NCBI GenBank assembly: GCA_942492885.1
Contig: OW818651.1
Location: forward strand, 2,046,001 to 2,110,000
DNA: 64,000 nucleotides
Reading direction: 5' to 3'
From: UBA7703 sp942492885
GTDB taxonomy: Bacteria; Bacillota; Clostridia; Christensenellales; CAG-138
Shown: positions 58,984-64,000 of the stretch, one piece after another
Layout of the letters: each line of letters begins with the position of its first letter
Numbering within the stretch: the first letter of the stretch is position 1
Translations under genes and position numbers: made by a program
The notes under the pieces: generated by a model
The model's input: only the letters and a program-made list of their open reading frames with translations
What the model was told of the DNA's origin: nothing
The model's database searches: none

Positions 58984-59493
58984 ATGATACACATCTATTG
59001 CGGAGACGGAAAAGGCAAAACCACCGCGGCGCTGGGGCTGATCTGCCGTCATGTCGGCGCGGGTGGCAAGGCGGTGCTCGCGCAGTTTCTCAAGAGCCTG
59101 CCGACGGGCGAGCTCGCCACGCTGAAAACCCTCGGCGTGCCCGTCTACCGAAACGAACTGCCGCACGGCTTCTTCCCCAACATGAGCGAGGAGATGCAGA
59201 AGACCGTCCGTGAGATGCACGATAGAACCCTCGCGGAAGTGACGCAACTCGCGCGAACAAACACGTGTTCGCTTCTTGTGCTGGACGAGCTTTGCGCCGC
59301 GCTGTCGCTGGGGTTGATCGACCGGGAGGCTGTGCTCGCGCTGCTGGACGACCACGGCAACGCCGAGCTGGTCATCACGGGGCGCGATCCGGAAGACGCG
59401 CTTCTTGCGCGCGCGGACTACGTAACCGAAATGAAGCTCATCAAGCATCCGTATGAAAAGGGTATTCTGGCGAGAAAGGGAATTGAGTTTTAA
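58984..59493 (+). CDS. Cob(I)yrinic acid a,c-diamide adenosyltransferase-like protein (CobO family)
   Basis: A 169-residue P-loop protein of the CobO/BtuR family, which transfers the adenosyl group to cobalamin precursors. Walker A-like YCGDGKGKTTAALGL is at residues 5-19 and LLVLDELCAALSLGLID is the Walker B-like strand; ELVITGRDPEDALLARADYVTEMKLIKHPYEKGILARKGIEF is the usual ending. CGGAGG lies 7 bp before the ATG at 58984. There are no other cobalamin genes nearby, so it could serve in salvage, or belong to a related CobO-like group with another role. Confidence 0.85.
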   Translation: MIHIYCGDGKGKTTAALGLICRHVGAGGKAVLAQFLKSLPTGELATLKTLGVPVYRNELPHGFFPNMSEEMQKTVREMHDRTLAEVTQLARTNTCSLLVLDELCAALSLGLIDREAVLALLDDHGNAELVITGRDPEDALLARADYVTEMKLIKHPYEKGILARKGIEF

Positions 59494-59498
59494 CGCGT

Positions 59499-59532
59499 TC
59501 TTTGTAGGGGAGGATATCATCCTCCCGCACAA
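59499..59532 (-). repeat. 34-bp palindromic repetitive element, right copy
   Basis: Exact reverse complement of 53833-53866, starting 6 bp after the cobO-like stop codon. Together the two copies bracket the lipoprotein array and cobO. Confidence 0.92.
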
Positions 59533-59558
59533 TCAGATAAATGTTTCCCGTGAAACAA

Positions 59559-59590
59559 AATCCACCGATCAACGGTGGATTCTTTCTCTT
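59559..59590 (+). terminator. Terminator after the cobO-like gene
   Basis: AATCCACCG, loop ATCAA, CGGTGGATT followed by CTTTCTCTT. Confidence 0.75.
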
Positions 59591-59663
59591 CGGTTCATCT
59601 TATTGATTTAGATTAGGTAGAATGATAGTAATGAGAATTTCTTTTTAGAAAAGAGGACGCACG

Positions 59664-60164
59664 ATGGAGAAACACCAACCCGATAAAATCAAGCTTTTGC
59701 CATCTCCTGTCGACAACCAGTTTCGCGGCATCAAACTTTCGCAATACGCGTTCTTGCTCATTACGGCGATGACGATTGTCCGCAGCCTGATTCACGTAAT
59801 TGCGGCGGACGGCGGAGCGATGAGCATCGCCACCATTCCGCTGAACACCTATCCGCCGGAAGCAGCGGCGACGGTTGTTTTGATGTTCTCCTGCTGGGGC
59901 TTGTCGCAGTTGTTGATGGGGTTTGTCTATCTGGGCGTTTACCTCAAGTACAAGTCTCTGATTCCGATGATGTATGTACTGCTGATCATCGAATACGCCA
60001 TGCGCATCGTCATCGGGCAGATGAAGCCCATCGTCACCGCGGGTACCGCGCCGGGCAGCGTCGGCAACTGGATCATGGTTCCGGTGTGCGCGGTCTTGCT
60101 CGCGCTGAGCCTCATCAAGTCCAAGCGGGATTTAAGCGAGACGCCCGCCTACTCCGGAAAATAA
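59664..60164 (+). CDS. Four-TM membrane protein, unknown function
   Basis: A 166-residue protein with four hydrophobic helices (about 27-47, 67-95, 98-117 and 134-153) after a polar N-terminus (MEKHQPDKIKLLPSPVDNQFRGIKLSQ). I do not recognise a family. AGAGGACGCACG precedes the ATG. It ends 8 bp from the convergent DUF3788 gene without a visible terminator between them. Confidence 0.7.
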   Translation: MEKHQPDKIKLLPSPVDNQFRGIKLSQYAFLLITAMTIVRSLIHVIAADGGAMSIATIPLNTYPPEAAATVVLMFSCWGLSQLLMGFVYLGVYLKYKSLIPMMYVLLIIEYAMRIVIGQMKPIVTAGTAPGSVGNWIMVPVCAVLLALSLIKSKRDLSETPAYSGK

Positions 60165-60172
60165 TGATTCGG

Positions 60173-60643
60173 TTATAACCTGCTGCGCGGTTTTTTCTTT
60201 GCGCTCAGCAGACGCTGAACAGAAGAGAGATCGCTCGCTTGAGTCACACGAATCCATAGCCATTTACCGTCATGCAGCTGCTCCGTCCGGTCAAAGACAT
60301 CTCTGACCGATGGATTGAGCAGCTGTTTTTGCGCGTCTACCCGCTGCGCCTCGTCTTTACCGAGTACGATCAGCATGGAGAACGATTCGCATTCCGGAAA
60401 CGCGTAACACATCGTTCGGCTGGTTTTTTTGTATCGAACCGCCCAACCGTAGTTCTTGGCGAAGAAAATCGTCTCCTGCGAGAAATCGTATTGTTCCTGC
60501 ATATAGGCGTGCAGCGCCAGCCACAACGGTTTTGCGCCGCCCAATGCGTAGAGTATCGCCTCGTCGGAAGGTTTTTCCGCCTTCACGAGAAACCGTTCAT
60601 TCGGCTTTTTGCCAGCTACAGAATCGTGATCTTGAATTTGCAT
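60173..60643 (-). CDS. DUF3788 family protein
   Basis: A 156-residue cytoplasmic protein. The pattern ALGGAKPLWLALHAYMQEQYDFSQETIFFAKNYGWAVRYKKTSRTMCYAFPECESFSMLIVLGKDE matches the DUF3788 type (a fold related to the small YdhG/DUF1801-like group), with no assigned function. The start overlaps the end of the upstream Cys-rich gene by 28 bp, so the two are coupled. No catalytic residues can be named. Confidence 0.78.
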   Translation of the reverse strand: MQIQDHDSVAGKKPNERFLVKAEKPSDEAILYALGGAKPLWLALHAYMQEQYDFSQETIFFAKNYGWAVRYKKTSRTMCYAFPECESFSMLIVLGKDEAQRVDAQKQLLNPSVRDVFDRTEQLHDGKWLWIRVTQASDLSSVQRLLSAKKKPRSRL

Positions 60644-61209
60644 GATTCCGCCCCTCCAATGATCGATTGCAGGATCTCCGCACGAACATCCCGATTCAGT
60701 GCCGCTGAAAAAAACTGCCGGTTAAACTCTGCGGAACATTGGCAGTAGGTCAGCGTTTCAAATCGCGTTGAACAATGGGCTACCTGCTGGCAAAAGCAAC
60801 GGTTATGCTCGGCAATGATGGTGTTTTCGTCTATCATCGTATAGGTCAGGTCGCCTTCCTTGACGTCATGCCTGCTGATTTTATCCAGAAAGCGCTCAAT
60901 CGTCCCTGCCGCCTGATACAGCCGTCTTGCAGTGTTGCGCTGTCCTGCCCCGCAGCATTTGCTGCCGCACTCCCGCATGATCGCAATCGTTTCACCCATC
61001 CCAAGCCGCCGCTCTGCCTCGTTGACCGTTTTGTTCCACCAATTCGATTTTTCGTTTGGCTTTTGAGAATTGTATTGTTCTGCATCGCGCAGGATCTCCG
61101 CGGCAGCCTCCGCCCCGGCGTGCTGCTTTAGTATTCGAATGAATCTGCCGATTCTGCCGGTCTGCGGGACTGTTTCAAAGAATGCTTCAGTTTCCGAACC
61201 CTCTTTCAT
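60616..61209 (-). CDS. Cys-rich protein coupled to DUF3788, unknown function
   Basis: A 197-residue protein. The middle has RECGSKCCGAG and the C-terminal half CFCQQVAHC and CQCSAEF, eight Cys in all in three clusters, together with ARRLYQAAGTIERFLDKIS and a C-terminal strand region. It resembles small iron-sulfur or zinc proteins found next to DUF3788 in Clostridia (possibly DUF6144-like, low confidence). Overlap of 28 bp with the DUF3788 gene suggests a functional pair, such as a sensor and effector; that is inference. Confidence 0.65.
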   Translation of the reverse strand: MKEGSETEAFFETVPQTGRIGRFIRILKQHAGAEAAAEILRDAEQYNSQKPNEKSNWWNKTVNEAERRLGMGETIAIMRECGSKCCGAGQRNTARRLYQAAGTIERFLDKISRHDVKEGDLTYTMIDENTIIAEHNRCFCQQVAHCSTRFETLTYCQCSAEFNRQFFSAALNRDVRAEILQSIIGGAESCKFKITIL

Positions 61210-61343
61210 CGATCTTTTTCTCCTTATGTTGCTATCTGCTCTTACTCAATATAGCAACGCAATGATGACAGATGGATGTCAGGTTTGAACAAGAGGGTGT
61301 ATCTTTTATTTAAAATTCGGCGCGGATGTTTATCTCGCTATCC

Positions 61344-61835
61344 CTATACCTTCAATGAATACGTCACAATATCCTGATACTTCCAAAACTTCATGCCGAC
61401 CTCCGGCACGGTGCCGCAAAAAACGAACCCGAACTTCTCGTGCAGCTTGCAGCTGGCCTCGTTTCCGGCGGTGATCACGGAGACGACGGTGTGCGTGCGC
61501 GGGTCGGCTTTCGCGAGGTCGAGGATATATGCCATCAGCGCGGTTGCGATGCCGCGCATGCGAAACTCCGGCGAGATATAGATCGACAGCTCGACGGTGG
61601 ATTTGTACGCTTCCTTTTCACGATAGGAAGAGAGGCTGCTGTAGCCCGCGACGCGGCCATCGATCTCCGCGACATAGAGCGGATGGTTTTTCACATTGTG
61701 GCGGTCAAACCAGGCTTGCCATTCATCAAGCGTGCGGGGGGTGAGGTCGAGGGTTGCAACGCCGTTGATCACCTCATAATTATAGATATCCAGCAACTCC
61801 TGCAGGTCTTTCTGCTCCGCTTTCCGAATCAACAT
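61344..61835 (-). CDS. GNAT acetyltransferase, phosphinothricin acetyltransferase-like
   Basis: A 163-residue enzyme of the PAT/Bar subfamily: IRKAEQKDLQELLDIYNYEVINGVATLDLTPRTLDEWQAWFDRH and the acetyl-CoA site ISPEFRMRGIATALMAYILDLA, then NEASCKLHEKFGFVFCGTVPEVGMKFWKYQDIVTY. Substrates of related enzymes include phosphinothricin and methionine sulfoximine. Stands alone on the minus strand. Confidence 0.9.
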   Translation of the reverse strand: MLIRKAEQKDLQELLDIYNYEVINGVATLDLTPRTLDEWQAWFDRHNVKNHPLYVAEIDGRVAGYSSLSSYREKEAYKSTVELSIYISPEFRMRGIATALMAYILDLAKADPRTHTVVSVITAGNEASCKLHEKFGFVFCGTVPEVGMKFWKYQDIVTYSLKV

Positions 61836-62002
61836 AGATATTGCCTCTTTTTCGCTTAATTTGTTCCATTATATAGAAAATCGAATCTTTTGCAATCAAA
61901 AAAGCCTTTCTTTTCAGAAAAGCTTAGTCTGATTGTTTCAATTCATTTCTAACGAAAAATACTTATACTTTCAAAGTGTAAGTTCTTTTGCTTACTTTTC
62001 TT

Positions 62003-62557
62003 TTAAGAAAAGTAGGTTATCTTGCTGAAGGGAGAGACGCGGAGACGAAGCACCGCCTGAATGTGGTCAAAGGGAATGCTGCCGACGGAAGCTAAGCGGC
62101 TGTCATACATCTCCTCGCGATTGTCGCCAAGCACGAAGACGCTACCCGCGGGCACTTCGACGGGCGGCATATCGCCAACATAGTTGACGGCATAGCTGCT
62201 CTCGTCTAGCGGGATGCTGTTGATGAAGACGCGGCCTTCCACGATTTCTACGGTTTCGCCGGGCATGCCGACAATGCGCTTGATGAAAAGCCCGTCCTGT
62301 GTGGAGAAGAGCACGATGTCCCCGCGCTCGGGCATGCGAATGAACTTCCCGATCCGGTCGCAGAGCACCATCTCTCCGCTGTTGAGGGCAGGGGCCATGC
62401 TCTCGTCTACGATGCGCAACGGAGAAAGCCAAACAAAAAACACAAGGCAAAGGACGGCAATCGTGACCAGCACGGAAAACAGCCATCCGATTCGTCTTGC
62501 GTTTCGATAGGTTCGCGCGCGCCCTTCGGTGCGGCGGCGCCTGCGAGATTCACTCAC
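62003..62557 (-). CDS. Signal peptidase I (second copy)
   Basis: A 184-residue type I signal peptidase with one N-terminal membrane helix (about 22-45). The catalytic Ser is in VDESMAPAL, the Lys in LFIKRIVGMPGE, and the C-terminal box is FVLGDNREEMYDSRL. Shorter N-terminal part than its neighbour, with an Arg-rich cytoplasmic lead. Its start overlaps the end of the other signal peptidase by 4 bp, so both are made from one mRNA. Two copies presumably differ in substrate preference. Confidence 0.92.
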   Translation of the reverse strand: MSESRRRRRTEGRARTYRNARRIGWLFSVLVTIAVLCLVFFVWLSPLRIVDESMAPALNSGEMVLCDRIGKFIRMPERGDIVLFSTQDGLFIKRIVGMPGETVEIVEGRVFINSIPLDESSYAVNYVGDMPPVEVPAGSVFVLGDNREEMYDSRLASVGSIPFDHIQAVLRLRVSPFSKITYFS

Positions 62558-63165
62558 GGGTAGACCACCCGCGCGAAGGTTTCAAACTCGTTAAACGGAT
62601 AGACCACAGCCACGACGCGACCGACCACCTTGGCATACGGAATACTGCCGACGGTGGGGTTTCTGCTGTCCTTGCTGCCGTTTCGGTTGTCGCCAACCAC
62701 AAACACCTCGCGCGCGCCGACGGTGACGGGGTCAGTATCTCCGACGATCTCCCCGCTCCAATAGGCGCTCTCGTCCAGCGCGACGTCGTTGATGTAGATC
62801 TTGCCGTCTTTGACCGATACGGTCTCGCCGGGCAGGCCGATCACGCGCTTGACGCAGCTTTCGGTATAGCCCGGATAAAAGCAGATGATGATGTCCCCGC
62901 GCAGAGGGTCACTAAACCAGTAGCTCATCTTCTCGACGAGCATGTCTTCGTTGTGCACCAGCGTGGGAATCATCGAATCGCCGTCCACGCGGATGGGTTC
63001 GGCGATGAAGGAGCGAATGGTGAGCGCCACGAGCACGACCAGCGCGATATACAGCAAAAAGGACACGTTGCGAAACGAACGTGATCCATGCATGTTTTCA
63101 TATTGTTCTTCGGCGCGGTCGCGCAGATATCGAATCTGGCTCTGCGTAAATGCTTTACGCTTCAC
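62554..63165 (-). CDS. lepB: Signal peptidase I
   Basis: A 203-residue type I signal peptidase with one membrane helix (about 34-54). Catalytic Ser in VDGDSMIPTL, Lys in SCVKRVIGLPGETV, and box E FVVGDNRNGSKDSR. It cleaves Sec/Tat signal peptides outside the membrane. The start is GTG at 63165, overlapping the DUF951 stop by 11 bp. The lipoprotein array in this window would use signal peptidase II instead. Confidence 0.94.
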   Translation of the reverse strand: MKRKAFTQSQIRYLRDRAEEQYENMHGSRSFRNVSFLLYIALVVLVALTIRSFIAEPIRVDGDSMIPTLVHNEDMLVEKMSYWFSDPLRGDIIICFYPGYTESCVKRVIGLPGETVSVKDGKIYINDVALDESAYWSGEIVGDTDPVTVGAREVFVVGDNRNGSKDSRNPTVGSIPYAKVVGRVVAVVYPFNEFETFARVVYP

Positions 63166-63361
63166 TCGGTTGTTCCTTTTTTATCAGTATTTTTTTGCCC
63201 ATGCGCACAAAATCCGCGCGGTCAAGCATCACGATTCGCCCGCAGTGGTTGCATTTGATTTTGACATCCGCGCCAACACGGATGATCGTCCACTCGTTTT
63301 CGCCGCAGGCATGCGGTTTTTTCATCAGCACCACGTCGCCAAGGCCAAAGTCTGCTATCAT
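63155..63361 (-). CDS. DUF951 family protein
   Basis: A 68-residue protein with the DUF951 pattern FGLGDVVLMKKPHACGENEWTIIRVGADVKIKCNHCGRIVMLDR, including a zinc-binding-like set of Cys (HACG, CNHC). Members are small, conserved in Bacillota and often near the replication or signal peptidase genes; function unknown. It overlaps lepB by 11 bp and the hydrolase gene by 4 bp. Confidence 0.9.
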   Translation of the reverse strand: MIADFGLGDVVLMKKPHACGENEWTIIRVGADVKIKCNHCGRIVMLDRADFVRMGKKILIKKEQPSEA

Positions 63362-64000
63362 TCTTGGTCTTCCGCGAGGTTTTGCGTGTAGCGGTACACA
63401 TCATAGCTCGGCACGGCGGGCGGGATGTAACTGTAGAGAATCTCGAGTAGTTTCATCGGCGCTTCCTCCTGCAGGAGGTGGCCCGCGTTGCGCACGAGAT
63501 AATATCTGCCGGCTCTGAGCACACTCTGAAAATACACGCTGCCCGCGGGCGGATGCCAGCGGTCATTTTTGCCCCAGAGCACGAGCACCTCGTGTTCCAC
63601 GGGCAGGAGCCCTTCGGCAATCGCTTCCTGGTCATAGTTGCGCAGCGCATACATCAGCGCCTCGCGGCTAAGCCCGTCCGACATCGGCTCATAATATTGC
63701 TTGACCACATAGTCGTCGATCAGGGCGGGATCGGTCACGCACTCAAGGAGCATCTTTCGCACATCGTTTGCGGTGTAGAGGTTGCGCGCAAAGGTGGCGA
63801 TCAGCGGCTTTTGCATGTTGTGAACAAGCTGCGGCATGTGCTCTGTGATGCCGCCGGGCGAGATGGCGACGCTATTGGCGACGCGCTTGGGATAGAGCGA
63901 AAGAAAGCGCATCATGTACATGGCCCCGATCGAAAACCCGACCAAATGCGAGGACTTGATGTTGAGCGCGTCTAAGAATCCATTGAGTATGAACGCGAAG
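63358..64000 (-). CDS. Alpha/beta hydrolase, cut by window edge
   Basis: The reading frame is open up to the right edge of the window, where it reads FAFILNGFLDALNIKSSHLVGFSIG; the ATG at 63934-63936 or an upstream codon is not the true start, which lies beyond base 64000. The nucleophile elbow is GFSIGAMYM, and the C-terminal part has VLVLWGKNDRWHPPA (acidic residue Asp) and RNAGHLLQEEAP (His), the normal triad order. The protein fits BioH- or haloalkane dehalogenase-like hydrolases; substrate unknown. It is first in the operon with DUF951 and the two signal peptidases. Confidence 0.85.
   Translation of the reverse strand, partial: FAFILNGFLDALNIKSSHLVGFSIGAMYMMRFLSLYPKRVANSVAISPGGITEHMPQLVHNMQKPLIATFARNLYTANDVRKMLLECVTDPALIDDYVVKQYYEPMSDGLSREALMYALRNYDQEAIAEGLLPVEHEVLVLWGKNDRWHPPAGSVYFQSVLRAGRYYLVRNAGHLLQEEAPMKLLEILYSYIPPAVPSYDVYRYTQNLAEDQE

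Noticed and set aside
59258..59271. Another full LexA consensus match inside the cobO-like gene
   Set aside because: It lies in the middle of the coding region far from any promoter, so chance is more likely than control.

Overview
This window looks like a chromosomal segment of a Gram-positive, low-oxygen-type bacterium of the phylum Bacillota, most probably class Clostridia, with a fairly high G+C content. The pointers are the conserved recF-remB-gyrB-gyrA cluster, a SAM-I riboswitch on metK, a KtrA/KtrB potassium system, YhaM, a DUF1292 protein, UMF1-type MFS, Gram-positive-type LexA boxes in front of uvrA, and the CotH/VTC/DUF4956 operon. I cannot name a species. No tRNA, rRNA, CRISPR array, transposase or prophage gene was seen.

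Layout. 0.1-2.8 kb: a plus-strand operon for a membrane glycosyltransferase (GT2-GtrA), a phosphodiester glycosidase-like protein and a small membrane protein. 2.85-6.06 kb: an AT-richer two-gene islet (lipoprotein and papain-like C39-type protein) bounded by near-identical 33-bp direct repeats. 6.1-7.5 kb: metK with its SAM-I riboswitch and promoter. 7.5-11.5 kb: two envelope proteins of PIG-L deacetylase ancestry, one fused to a phosphodiester glycosidase domain and lacking the deacetylase metal ligands. 11.6-19.6 kb: UMF1 transporter, then gyrA, gyrB, remB, recF. 19.8-24.4 kb: DUF4956, VTC polyphosphate polymerase and CotH kinase/lamin-tail protein. 24.6-27.6 kb: DUF3592, rarA and a third phosphodiester glycosidase with a dockerin-like region. 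27.9-38.5 kb: GT4, Smr, acyltransferase, ktrA, ktrB, MATE, membrane protein, rsmG, mnmG. 38.7-42.7 kb: plus-strand yhaM, a PII-like protein with a CPA2 antiporter, a membrane protein and a GNAT enzyme. 42.7-48.5 kb: uppP, hydrolase, YdcF-type protein and uvrA (minus strand).

48.6-53.8 kb: LexA boxes, a Phd/RelE-type toxin-antitoxin pair, a dense cluster of DnaA boxes, a DUF1292 protein with a Cys/His-rich insert, and a regulator-ygeY-ygeW operon that belongs to the anaerobic purine/diaminopropionate family of pathways. 53.9-58.6 kb: the most unusual part, seven tandem, mostly translationally coupled paralogous exported proteins (PepSY-like appearance), five with a lipobox and two without. This block plus the cobO-like gene lies between two inverted, identical 34-bp palindromic elements. 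58.9-64 kb: cobO-like adenosyltransferase, small membrane protein, DUF3788 with a Cys-rich partner, GNAT, two overlapping signal peptidases I, DUF951 and a hydrolase cut by the window edge.

Themes: envelope polymer chemistry (three phosphodiester glycosidase-like proteins, two PIG-L-type proteins, GtrA, UppP, GT4), chromosome maintenance genes usually found close to the origin (recF, gyrBA, rsmG, mnmG) but here without dnaA/dnaN, and K+/H+ transport. All function calls are from reading motifs; no search or structure prediction was run.
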